Below are positions 54,476-62,538 of a stretch of 64,000 bases of DNA, piece after piece (the first letter of the stretch is position 1; every line of letters begins with the position of its first letter). The translations under genes were made by a program, and so were the position numbers. Under the pieces are notes generated by a model. That model had not been told where the DNA came from. It saw nothing but the letters and a program-made list of their open reading frames with translations, and made no database searches. Source of the DNA: Nostoc sp. UHCC 0926 (lineage in GTDB: Bacteria; Cyanobacteriota; Cyanobacteriia; Cyanobacteriales; Nostocaceae); assembly GCF_028623165.1 (NCBI RefSeq), contig NZ_CP117768.1, positions 4,464,001 to 4,528,000 of the forward strand, written 5' to 3'.

Positions 54476-55666
54476 TCAACTCTCTATTTCTAAAGGCAAA
54501 ATTACCGTAAAGGTAGAACCAACTCCCACTTCAGATACTAGGTTAATTGTACCTTGTAGTAGTTTCACCAAGCGGGAAACGATCGCTAATCCCAATCCTG
54601 TGCTATCAGGGAGATAGGGACGATCGCTAAAACTGACGCGAAAGTAGGGTTCAAATATCTGGGCTTGGTTTTCGGGTGCAATGCCAATTCCAGTGTCACA
54701 AACTGCGATCGCCCATCTCTGGTTCTCCAACACCTGACACATTATAATAACAGTCCCCAACTCTGTATAGCGAATCGCATTACTGATAAGATTTGTAGCA
54801 ATTTGTTGGAATTGAAAAGAATCTGTGATTAATTCTTTGGGAACGCGATCGCAATCTACTACGATTTTTAAATTTTTCCCAGCAGCTAAAGGTTCCAACA
54901 TTTCACACACATTATTGATTAATTCACGCACATCGGTGGATGCTAGGTGGAGCTTTATCTGTCCTGCGTCATACCGCGAAAGTTCTAATACATCATTGAT
55001 CAGGTGGAGTAATTGTCTACCATTGCGTAGTACCCGCTCAATATGTTCTAAATTGGCAGAGGTATCCTTCACCTGTGTCTTTCGTCGTTGTTGGCGTAAA
55101 AACAGATCCGAGTAACCAATAATGGAAGTTAGAGGATGTTTCAATTCGTGGGCTAGTTGCGAAAGATACTCTTGATTGGCGCTAATCAAGCGTGTGAGTT
55201 CCTGATTATGGAGTGTTAGTGATGACTGCAACTGCTGTAATTCTCGCAACCGCTCCTCAACATAACTTTTGAAACAGCGAGCGATCGCTTCGTCTATAAT
55301 AGCGTCAATCAAACGCATAGAACGAATTATCTCTACAGGTGTTCCGTTCAATAAATCTGGTTGTATAGCATCAAATATTACTGTTCGTAGTAAATGATAT
55401 TCTCTAGCAATTTCTGCTGGATCAAAACCTTGTTCCGCTCGAATAGCCCCATGCTGAAAACTGGCAGTAACTATTGACTTAATATCATTATCCTGATGTT
55501 TTGAAAGCACCGTTACCATTGCTTTCAAAACATCAGGGATATGATCCTTTACCGCTGTATAAGATAGGTCATCAGCACTTTCAATCCGTCTATCCTTGCG
55601 AACTGCTGCAATCCATTTATCTATGATGGTGTCCGTTTTTTCAGCCAGTACTTGACTAAAATCCAT
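54476..55666 (-). CDS. Sensor histidine kinase with RsbRD-type N-terminus
   Basis: The 396-residue protein has no membrane segment. The N-terminal 145 residues (ITDKWIAAVRKDRR-like start, IAREYHLLRTVIFDAI, LIDAIIDEAIARCFKSYVEE) match the RsbRD_N helical sensor domain. The HisKA domain has LAHELKHPLTSIIGYSDLFL with the phosphorylated His at about 175. HATPase shows NLISNAIRYTE, VCDTGIGIAPENQAQIFEPY, and STGLGLAIVSRLVKLL. There is no receiver domain, so a partner regulator must be elsewhere. The kinase residues are intact and it is presumably cytoplasmic. Confidence 0.93.
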   Translation of the reverse strand: MDFSQVLAEKTDTIIDKWIAAVRKDRRIESADDLSYTAVKDHIPDVLKAMVTVLSKHQDNDIKSIVTASFQHGAIRAEQGFDPAEIAREYHLLRTVIFDAIQPDLLNGTPVEIIRSMRLIDAIIDEAIARCFKSYVEERLRELQQLQSSLTLHNQELTRLISANQEYLSQLAHELKHPLTSIIGYSDLFLRQQRRKTQVKDTSANLEHIERVLRNGRQLLHLINDVLELSRYDAGQIKLHLASTDVRELINNVCEMLEPLAAGKNLKIVVDCDRVPKELITDSFQFQQIATNLISNAIRYTELGTVIIMCQVLENQRWAIAVCDTGIGIAPENQAQIFEPYFRVSFSDRPYLPDSTGLGLAIVSRLVKLLQGTINLVSEVGVGSTFTVILPLEIES

Positions 55667-56408
55667 TTTGTTAAATTCAGCTAAGAGATAGATGAGTAAA
55701 CTTCCATATGCAATTAGTTTAGCGAGTGCAGTGGTTTTTAACCAAATTTAGTAATTTACTTCACCTACCAAAAGGAATAGATTTTCTTTTTTTATTTACT
55801 GAATTAACTATCTGTATATAAAAATTGTAAATAATATAATAATCTTTATTAAGAAATGTTAAAAAGCAGGTAATAAACTTGATGTCTGACTCGACTATTG
55901 TTGTTTAACTGTCTGTGCAATAAGTTTACTCACAACGCAGCTAAAATTATAAAAAATTATAAATTTTATTAATTACCGAAAAGCAAAGGTAGGCACTTAA
56001 TTTAGATATTGAAATAAACAACACTTATCATAATACAGTTGGCTTTTACTGAGCATTGATGTTATATTGTTGAGAACTAGTATCTATTAGAGTAAGTCAG
56101 CCTAATCCAGCATGTGACAGTGCATAACGCTGGAGCGGAGGAACCAAATTGTGGGGCGTATCTTAGAGAAAGTGAAAAGTTGAGAGTGAGGAGTTAGAAG
56201 TTATTAATATTTAACTCATAACTCATAACTCATAACTCATAACTTTCTTCAGAAGGGCATCTCTCAGCCCTAGCCCGTCAGCTAACTTCGTAGGCATTGA
56301 GAGGAGACTGAAGAGACGGCATATTTATAATGTTCCGATCTCATCAGTGTCCAAGGCTGGTACTGCTCGGATTTTTTGTACCTGCACTTAAATCTGTTGA
56401 GGTCGTAA
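55667..56408 (+). promoter_or_regulatory. Leader region of the anion transporter operon
   Basis: About 740 AT-rich bases precede the transporter operon. The clear elements are a c-di-AMP riboswitch (next entry) and, within it, a short low-complexity repeat. Nothing else was recognised in 55667-56120. Confidence 0.5.
56122..56312 (+). promoter_or_regulatory. c-di-AMP (ydaO/yuaA-type) riboswitch before the transporter operon
   Basis: Conserved blocks of the ydaO class are visible: GGAGCGGAGGAACCAAATTG, then GTGGGGCGTATC, a variable arm, and AGCCCGTCAGCTAACTTCGT with AGGC. The spacing and order fit, and the last block is strongly diagnostic. The variable arm is swollen by AACTCAT repeats (56214-56243). 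It ends about 95 bases before the permease ATG. Known members switch expression off at high c-di-AMP. Confidence 0.9.
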
Positions 56409-57260
56409 ATGATATTTCAACTAAATTTGGCTGCGATCGCAGCGATCGCTGGGCAAGCTGCTTGGAAAAAGGCAAAACCTGTCATCCTTAGAGATGTCTT
56501 CTTTCTACCTGTGTTGGGCTTCTTGGGAATAATTGTGTTGTGGTGGATTGTTGCACTTGCCAACCATGAATTGATGCCCACCCCACCAGAAGCGCTAGTT
56601 GCTAATCTAGACTACATCTTAAATCCCTTTTATCAAAGAGGCCCCGGCAACTTGGGAATTGGTTGGTTGTTGATAGCAAGTCTGCGCCGGGTATTACTGG
56701 GCTTTTTATTAGGTGCAGTAGTAGCGATTCCTCTGGGGTTTCTAATTGGCATGTCCAGACCGGCAATGCTAGCACTCAATCCGCTCATTCAAATTTTTAA
56801 ACCCGTATCGCCCCTAGCTTGGCTGCCCATCGCCTTAGCAATTTTCAATTTAGCAGATCCTTCCGCTATTTTTGTCATCTTTATTACCTCCTTATGGCCG
56901 ACAATTATTAATACCGCCTTAGGAGTTTCTAGCGTTCCCAAAGATTATTTAGATGTGGCACGAGTGCTAGAAATGCCCCGTTGGCGACGAATTACAAAAA
57001 TCATCTGGCCTGCAAGTTTGCCGTATATTTTTACAGGTTTACGAATTAGTTTAGGGATTGCTTGGCTAGTAATCGTTGCTGTGGAAATGCTTACAGGCGG
57101 TATTGGGATCGGCTTTTTTGTCTGGGATGAATGGAGTCGCTTAAACCTGAGTTCAGTCTTTTTAGCTGTGTTGATAATTGGCTTAACTGGGTTAATTCTA
57201 GATTACGCCGTGGGCAAAATCCAAGAATTAGTAACTCGCCGCCCTACAGCTTCTAACTGA
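56409..57260 (+). CDS. Nitrate/bicarbonate/cyanate-type ABC transporter permease
   Basis: The 283-residue protein has the six-helix BPD_transp_1 domain of the SsuC/NrtB/CmpB group: FLGIIVLWWIVALANHELMP, RRVLLGFLLGAVVAIPLGFL, the EAA loop KDYLDVARVLEMPRWRRITK and AVEMLTGGIGIGFFVWDEWS. It heads an operon of permease, binding protein and ATPase behind a c-di-AMP riboswitch. The sub-type (nitrate, bicarbonate or cyanate) cannot be settled from motifs alone. The unusual order permease-binding protein-ATPase differs from the nrtABCD and cmpABCD operons. Confidence 0.93.
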   Translation: MIFQLNLAAIAAIAGQAAWKKAKPVILRDVFFLPVLGFLGIIVLWWIVALANHELMPTPPEALVANLDYILNPFYQRGPGNLGIGWLLIASLRRVLLGFLLGAVVAIPLGFLIGMSRPAMLALNPLIQIFKPVSPLAWLPIALAIFNLADPSAIFVIFITSLWPTIINTALGVSSVPKDYLDVARVLEMPRWRRITKIIWPASLPYIFTGLRISLGIAWLVIVAVEMLTGGIGIGFFVWDEWSRLNLSSVFLAVLIIGLTGLILDYAVGKIQELVTRRPTASN

Positions 57261-57359
57261 TTAAATTTTTTCGCATCAAGACGCTAAGACACTCTTGAAC
57301 TTTGCGCCTTTGCGTTAGCTTACCTTACAACCAAATTAATCACCAATGGAGCTATAAGA

Positions 57360-58802
57360 ATGGGTGATAATAACTGGACTCGACGAGACTTTATCAAAGG
57401 AATAGGAGCAACCACAACGGGAATAGCCCTGTCCTCCTGTGGAATTTCAGGAGATAGATCCGCCAAAGGACTAACTGAAGAAGCCTTAGCTGTTCAACCA
57501 GTAGTTAGATCCCAAGACCTAGAAAAATCTGAGATCACGGTTGGTTACGTTCCCGTTAATGATTGTGCGCCATTTGCGATCGCCTGGAAAAAAGGCTTCT
57601 TCCGCAAATATGGTTTGAATGTCACACTCAACCGCGAAGCCAGTTGGGCCACCTCTCGCGACGGTCTAATTTTTGGTCGCCTAGATGCTTCACCCGTAGT
57701 ATCTGGTGCAGTCACCAACGCTAGAATTGGTGCTGAAGGCGCACGCCACGCCCCCTTGTGTGCAGCCATGACCATTCACCGCCACGGTAACGCCATGACC
57801 ATGAACAAAGCCATGTGGGATTTTGGGCTGCGTCCGTGGTATGAGTATCAAGAAAAATATGGTGATGGGGCTTTAGAAGCCTTTGGGCGCGATTTCCGAG
57901 GCTACTTTGACCAGCAGCCGCCAGAACGCAAAGTTTGGGCAGTTGTTCTAAGTTCTGCCATTTACGAATACTTTGTCCGCTACATATCTGCCGCCGCTGG
58001 TGTTGATCCGCTAAAAGAGTTTCGCATCATCATCGTTCCGCCGCCCCAAATGGTAACAAACGTGCGGATTGGTGCCATGCAAGCTTACATGGTTGCAGAA
58101 CCCTGGAACACAAGGGCAATAACAGGTAATGAAAACATCGGCTTTACCTTCGCACAAGGTAAAGAAGTCTGGTTGGGACACCCAGATAGACTGTTAGGGG
58201 TGATGGAATCTTTCATCGACAAATATCCCAAAACCTATCGTTCCTTGGTGAAGGCAATGATTGAAGCTTGCCAGTATTGCAGCAAAGTCGAAAATCGCCA
58301 AGAAGTAGCTGAACTGATAACAGACCGTTCCTTTACAGGTGCTAGACCTAAAAAGAAAGATGCCCCAATCGCGAAGTTTACCAGTCCCGGAATTCTCGGC
58401 AACTACAACTATGGCGGCTTTGATGGCAAAGACCGCACCATCAAAGCCGCTGACACTACGATTTTCTTCGATATTCCTGACAACCTTCCCAAACAGCCAG
58501 GAGAACACTCCACATTTTTGTGGAGATCAAGAAGTATCTGGTTGATGACACAAGCAGCGCGGTGGGGACAAATTAAGAAATTTCCCAAAAATGCTGAAAA
58601 ACTAGCTGCACAAGGTTGGAGAACAGATTTATATCGCGAGATAGCATCTGAAATGGGCATTAAATGTCCCAAGGATGATTACAAGGTCGAACCACCAGAA
58701 GTATTTATAGATAAGAAAGGTTTCGACCCCAGCGATCCTGTGGGTTATCTGAATAGTTTTGCCATCAGGGCTAACGCTCCCACTAACTTTTTCATGTCTT
58801 AA
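57360..58802 (+). CDS. NrtA/CmpA-family substrate-binding lipoprotein
   Basis: The 480-residue protein starts with a Tat-like twin-arginine signal, TRRDFIKGIGATTTGIALSS, ending at Cys27 (LSSCG), so it is a membrane-anchored lipoprotein. The mature part follows the NrtA/CmpA type with ITVGYVPVNDCAPFAIAWKK, FFRKYGLNVTLNREASWATS, HAPLCAAMTIHRHGNAMTMN, GAMQAYMVAEPWNTRAITGN and FTGARPKKKDAPIAKF. Family members bind nitrate, bicarbonate or cyanate; I cannot assign which. It lies between permease and ATPase genes. Confidence 0.92.
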   Translation: MGDNNWTRRDFIKGIGATTTGIALSSCGISGDRSAKGLTEEALAVQPVVRSQDLEKSEITVGYVPVNDCAPFAIAWKKGFFRKYGLNVTLNREASWATSRDGLIFGRLDASPVVSGAVTNARIGAEGARHAPLCAAMTIHRHGNAMTMNKAMWDFGLRPWYEYQEKYGDGALEAFGRDFRGYFDQQPPERKVWAVVLSSAIYEYFVRYISAAAGVDPLKEFRIIIVPPPQMVTNVRIGAMQAYMVAEPWNTRAITGNENIGFTFAQGKEVWLGHPDRLLGVMESFIDKYPKTYRSLVKAMIEACQYCSKVENRQEVAELITDRSFTGARPKKKDAPIAKFTSPGILGNYNYGGFDGKDRTIKAADTTIFFDIPDNLPKQPGEHSTFLWRSRSIWLMTQAARWGQIKKFPKNAEKLAAQGWRTDLYREIASEMGIKCPKDDYKVEPPEVFIDKKGFDPSDPVGYLNSFAIRANAPTNFFMS

Positions 58803-58825
58803 ATTCCAAGTTCAAATATTGACTG

Positions 58826-59692
58826 ATGACTAAATTATTTCCGGAGCATTTGATGATGGAATATACCTCATTACCTATTAATACCCAGAGCGAAGTTCTG
58901 TCCCGCCCTGGATTTTTAGAAATTGAAAATTTAGTCAAGTCTTATCCGACACCTGATAAAGATAATTTTGTCGTTTTAGATGGGGTTAATCTGACAATTG
59001 GTGAAGATGAATATATTTCTGTAATTGGTCACTCAGGTTGTGGAAAATCAACTCTACTAAAGATAGTAGCTGGTTTAGAAAAAGCCACTTCTGGCTCAGT
59101 TCGGCTAGATGGACAAGAAATTCGTCAGCCAGGAGCCGAAAGGATGGTGGTATTTCAGAACTATTCGCTGTTACCTTGGTTAACAGTACGAGAAAATATC
59201 CGTTTAGCCGTGGATGAAGTGTTAAAAAATGCTAATAAATCTGAAAAAATTAGCATTGTAAATCAGCACTTGGCAATGGTAAACTTGACGGCGGCGGCTG
59301 ACAAATATCCTGATGAAATTTCTGGAGGGATGAAACAACGAGTAGGTATTGCCAGAGCTTTAGCAATTCAGCCCAAAATGTTGCTGATGGATGAACCTTT
59401 TGGGGCACTAGATGCACTAACTCGTGGCAAATTGGAGCGGCAAGTATTAGATATTTGGGAAAATAATCGGCAAGCAGTGATGATGATTACCCACGATGTA
59501 GATGAAGCAATTTATATGTCCGATCGCATCGTATTGATGACTAATGGCCCGGGTGCTAGTATAGGGGAGATATTGGAAGTTCCTTTTGAGCGTCCACGCG
59601 ATCGCGCCGCTATGCGAAACTCAAAAGAATATTTTGAATTCCGCAACTACGCCTTAAATTTCCTTGATCGATATTTTGCCCAAGACGAGTAA
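58826..59692 (+). CDS. Nitrate/bicarbonate/cyanate-type ABC transporter ATPase
   Basis: The 288-residue protein has Walker A GHSGCGKST (about 74-82), the Q-loop VVFQNYSLLPWLTV, the signature ISGGMKQRVGIARAL, Walker B LLMDEPFGALDALTR and the H-loop MMITHDVDEAIYMSDRI, as in the NrtD/CmpD/SsuB branch. The N-terminal 30 residues before FLEIENLVKSYP are of no known function. The start may lie at a later Met (MMEYTSL). It completes the operon. A second c-di-AMP riboswitch begins 50 bases after its stop. Confidence 0.95.
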   Translation: MTKLFPEHLMMEYTSLPINTQSEVLSRPGFLEIENLVKSYPTPDKDNFVVLDGVNLTIGEDEYISVIGHSGCGKSTLLKIVAGLEKATSGSVRLDGQEIRQPGAERMVVFQNYSLLPWLTVRENIRLAVDEVLKNANKSEKISIVNQHLAMVNLTAAADKYPDEISGGMKQRVGIARALAIQPKMLLMDEPFGALDALTRGKLERQVLDIWENNRQAVMMITHDVDEAIYMSDRIVLMTNGPGASIGEILEVPFERPRDRAAMRNSKEYFEFRNYALNFLDRYFAQDE

Positions 59693-59741
59693 ATTAGATT
59701 ATCATTTTTTTTAGTGGGTAGCCTAATTCAAATTCATGAAA

Positions 59742-59842
59742 GCTGGATTTGGAACGGAGGAACCAATGTTTGGGGCTAATCTTACGAGAGACACCTTCCA
59801 GTCTTAGCCCGTCAGCTAACTCCGTAGGCAATGGAAGGAACC
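59742..59842 (+). promoter_or_regulatory. c-di-AMP (ydaO/yuaA-type) riboswitch before the stress protein gene
   Basis: GGAACGGAGGAACCAATG, TTTGGGGCTAATCT and TTAGCCCGTCAGCTAACTCC with GTAGGC match the ydaO class. It is compact, about 100 bases, without the insert of the first copy. It lies between the transporter ATPase and the stress protein gene, so it may control that gene alone or by read-through. Confidence 0.9.
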
Positions 59843-60029
59843 CCCAAGACTTTGGCTGTAATCCAGTTATTATTGGGGTTTCCTTGACTGATTTCAGATT
59901 TGAGATTTTGGTTATCGTCACTCAATCTAAAATCCAAAATCGTTCGACTGAGCGTAGCCGAAGTCCAAAATCCAAAATTTGTCCCCCTGCTTCTCATTGT
60001 TAATTCATTTCATTGGGAGAAGTAAAGCT
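59843..60029 (+). other. Spacer after the second riboswitch
   Basis: It contains AATCCAAAATC-type dispersed repeats (59915-59980) interrupted by CGTTCGACTGAGCGTAGCCG. A terminator for the riboswitch could not be identified. Confidence 0.4.
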
Positions 60030-60665
60030 GTGCAAATCAAGCCAATGTTAGCACGTCTGCAAAGTGCCACAGGTCGAAATGACTTAATTGAACAAATGGT
60101 ACTATTGCCAGAACCAAAAAAATCTTTTTCTATAAAACCTCAACAAGCAAAAGCAGTTAATTTAATTGTTGCCTATGACGCATCTCCTAACAGTCATACG
60201 GCACTAGATATTGCTTTCTGGATTGCCCATCAAACGCGTTTAGCCACCAATGCACAAGTTACAGTTCAAGCCGTTTATGTGCTAGAAGACAATTCAAAAA
60301 GCCAGTATCCAAATATCTTGAGTTTTCCAATACAACAGCCTTCATTAGAGTGTGAAGTCAGTGAAGTATCAAAGTCTGTCACACTGGTATTAACTCAACC
60401 CCAATTGCAGACAGTGGTAACTCCCCTGCAACAAGCAGATATAATTCTTTGGCAAGCCCGGAGTCTGGCTGAAGAATGGCAGGGTTCTTTTAAATCTCAT
60501 TTGCGGTTTGGCTGCATTTCCACAGAACTTAAGAAAGTTGTTGAATCAGAAGCTGCCGATATTCTGTTTCTCGGTTGCCAATCTATTAATCATCCGATGA
60601 TTGAGGCATTAGGTTCTAATTTCCCCTGCGCCGTTTTGGGTATTCCCAGTTGTATTGATGAATAA
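60030..60665 (+). CDS. Universal stress protein-like protein
   Basis: The 211-residue protein starts at GTG with GGGAGAAG before it. After an N-terminal extension (VQIKPMLARLQSATGR) it has a UspA-like core: NLIVAYDASPNSHTALDIAF with the first strand and Ser/His-rich loop, VQAVYVLEDNS, and KKVVESEAADILFLGCQSIN, ending in FPCAVLGIPSC. The ATP-binding Gly-rich motif of classical UspA (G-2X-G-9X-G-S/T) is not clear; it reads GCQSINHPMIEALGSNF, so ATP binding is uncertain. It lies directly behind a c-di-AMP riboswitch. Confidence 0.82.
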   Translation: MQIKPMLARLQSATGRNDLIEQMVLLPEPKKSFSIKPQQAKAVNLIVAYDASPNSHTALDIAFWIAHQTRLATNAQVTVQAVYVLEDNSKSQYPNILSFPIQQPSLECEVSEVSKSVTLVLTQPQLQTVVTPLQQADIILWQARSLAEEWQGSFKSHLRFGCISTELKKVVESEAADILFLGCQSINHPMIEALGSNFPCAVLGIPSCIDE

Positions 60666-60712
60666 TCGCTGTTTAGAATTTCAGTAATTTTTATCAAATT
60701 GTAATCATATAT

Positions 60713-60740
60713 AAGTCACCTATAACTAGGTGGCTTTTTA
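60713..60740 (+). terminator. Rho-independent terminator after the stress protein gene
   Basis: AAGTCACCTA pairs with TAGGTGGCTT (one G-T pair) across TAAC and a T run follows, 48 bases after the stop. Confidence 0.8.
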
Positions 60741-60839
60741 CCGATTTATAGGATTGAAGACTCTCCTGCTAGAGTTTACTGGGTTAACCCGTTCTTCTCC
60801 GCCGAAACTAGAATGCCATAAATTGTAGATAATAATCTT

Positions 60840-61379
60840 ATGAACAAACTGATTCCAAGTATTGGTTTGCTTGCAATTGCACTTCTTGCATCTTCGTGCG
60901 AAAGCCAAGTCATAGCCCAAAGCTTTAAACCTGTTAACCAACTTCCTCCTGTGAATACTTCTGCACCGTCACCAGCGCCAAATCCTGAAGACGCTAACCG
61001 CCAATTCCCAACTACGAGCCGTGCAACATTAGGCTTTCCACCTCTAGCCAACCCTGCTGCTGACATCGGCGAACGCGATGCAGCACAAAGAGCAATTAGT
61101 ATAGCGGTTGCTGATTTCGGAGAAAGCAAACCAAGAGTTATCAACAACAGTGTAATGAGCTATCGAGAGGCTCTACGACAAGGATCAGAACCTGTTGAAG
61201 TTTCAGAAGACGATCCGCTTGTCAATACTCAGGTTCGGATAGTGGAAATTTCGGGTAATTTTCAAGTGAGGGGTCGTCGCCAAAAAGGGGCATCAACATC
61301 TACTGAGGCTTACACAAAAGGTTACATTATTCTGCGGGCTGCTGACGGTTTGCAACTAGCTTACCACCTTTTTAAATGA
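60840..61379 (+). CDS. Hypothetical lipoprotein
   Basis: I do not recognise the family. The 179-residue product has a lipoprotein signal (IGLLAIALLASSCESQ; Cys20), a proline-rich linker (PPVNTSAPSPAPNPED) and a C-terminal domain from about 85 (DAAQRAISIAVADFGESKPR to GYIILRAADGLQLAYHLFK). It is exported and membrane-anchored. It lies alone, between the stress gene and a DUF4126 gene. A terminator follows. Confidence 0.72.
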   Translation: MNKLIPSIGLLAIALLASSCESQVIAQSFKPVNQLPPVNTSAPSPAPNPEDANRQFPTTSRATLGFPPLANPAADIGERDAAQRAISIAVADFGESKPRVINNSVMSYREALRQGSEPVEVSEDDPLVNTQVRIVEISGNFQVRGRRQKGASTSTEAYTKGYIILRAADGLQLAYHLFK

Positions 61380-61458
61380 GTAAGGCATTTGCTAGGAAAA
61401 AATCAGCCTGGCCTTATCCGTTTATTAGTCATGAAATTACGATTGATCGAACTAAAGC

Positions 61459-61486
61459 AAAGCCGCCTTTCAGAGCGGCTTTTGTC
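61459..61486 (+). terminator. Rho-independent terminator after the lipoprotein gene
   Basis: AAAGCCGC pairs with GCGGCTTT across CTTTCAGA, followed by a T-rich stretch. Confidence 0.75.
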
Positions 61487-61665
61487 TTATTTGAAACCAG
61501 GATTTTTGTAAAATGTCCAATGTTCAATCTCTGTTATCAACTCCTATTAGATTTTTAAAAGCTTTTAATTTACCACTAATTTCATGTTTATGCTAAAAAT
61601 TTCATCAGCACTGGGTAGTATAAATAACAAATATCTACTTATTTATTAGTGTTTCGAGTGCCTTG

Positions 61666-62205
61666 ATGATTGAAATCCTAGCCACACTTTCAGCTTCTGC
61701 GGCAGCAGGAATGAGAATAGGTACATCTCTGCTGATCATTGGATTATTGCAGGGTAGTAACTTGTGGTCGCAAGTTCCAATTTTATCTCACATTTCTCCA
61801 CCAATCTTATTAGGCTGCCTCATCTGTTGGTCGTTAATTGAATTATTAGCCTCAAAAAAGTTACGGGGGCAAAGATTGCTACAACTAGTTCAGTTATTAA
61901 TGTCTCCCGTCGTGGGAGCAATTATGGGGTTAGCAGTAGCTACCGCAACAGCAACGCCAAACTGGCTCATTGCCTTAATTGGGGGTTTGTTAGCTTTGGT
62001 ACTCCAGCTAGTTCAAGTTGGTTGGTTCTATCGGTTACGTGGCTTACCGTTGTGGGCAGTCTTTCTTCAAGATACCTTGTGTGTTGCTCTAGTACTTTTT
62101 GCCTTTGATGCTCCCTGGCAAGGAGGATTAATTGCTTTAACACTGCTCTGGTTTGCAGTTCATAGCGCCAAGCAGTGGTATGACTGGTATTGGCAGAAAA
62201 GTTAG
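61666..62205 (+). CDS. DUF4126-family membrane protein
   Basis: The 179-residue protein has about four to five hydrophobic segments: ILATLSASAAAGMRIGTSLL, ISPPILLGCLICWSLIELLA, LMSPVVGAIMGLAVATATAT and the LVQVGWFYRLRGLPLW region. This pattern is that of the DUF4126 family, of unknown function. The frame permits a TTG one codon before the ATG. It is the last gene before the IS element. Confidence 0.82.
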   Translation: MIEILATLSASAAAGMRIGTSLLIIGLLQGSNLWSQVPILSHISPPILLGCLICWSLIELLASKKLRGQRLLQLVQLLMSPVVGAIMGLAVATATATPNWLIALIGGLLALVLQLVQVGWFYRLRGLPLWAVFLQDTLCVALVLFAFDAPWQGGLIALTLLWFAVHSAKQWYDWYWQKS

Positions 62206-62320
62206 GAGTTAAAAGTGAGAAGTTAGCTATTACGCCGTAAGCCTCCCACTGAAATGGTACTCCATTCAGTGGTGAGATATAAGGCGGTTAAAAACAACGC
62301 GACCCTCGACCAATTCAATC

Positions 62321-62494
62321 CTACGGATTGATAGGAAGGGGGTGAGCGTTGTTTTTGACACTAAGAGTATTTGGTAATCTATCAACCCAGTCTTCCACTA
62401 TCTGCGTGACTGTTTTATCTTTCATTACAGCATAAGAGCGAAGTTTGTTTAATCTGCGCTCCGACATTCGCACATTTAATCTAGTAGTTTTCAT
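62321..62494 (-). CDS. Small DNA-binding-type protein (ribbon-helix-helix-like)
   Basis: A 57-residue frame runs from ATG 62494 to TAG 62321. It begins MKTTRLNVRMSERRLNKLRS and continues YAVMKDKTVTQIVEDWVDRL, which looks like a ribbon-helix-helix antitoxin/repressor fold. It is divergent from tnpB and inside the IS left end. Its 3' part runs through a hairpin (AAAAACAACGC 62290-62300 / GCGTTGTTTTT 62346-62356). A role as a repressor of tnpB is inference. It is too short to have been found by length criteria alone. Confidence 0.7.
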   Translation of the reverse strand: MKTTRLNVRMSERRLNKLRSYAVMKDKTVTQIVEDWVDRLPNTLSVKNNAHPLPINP

Positions 62495-62538
62495 ATCTGT
62501 CTACCCGTTGTTATCACTCTTATGGGATCATAGTCTTG

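Noticed and set aside
56409..59692. Calling the transporter nrt, cmp or cyn
   Set aside because: Binding-site residues could not be compared reliably by eye, and gene order fits none of the named operons.
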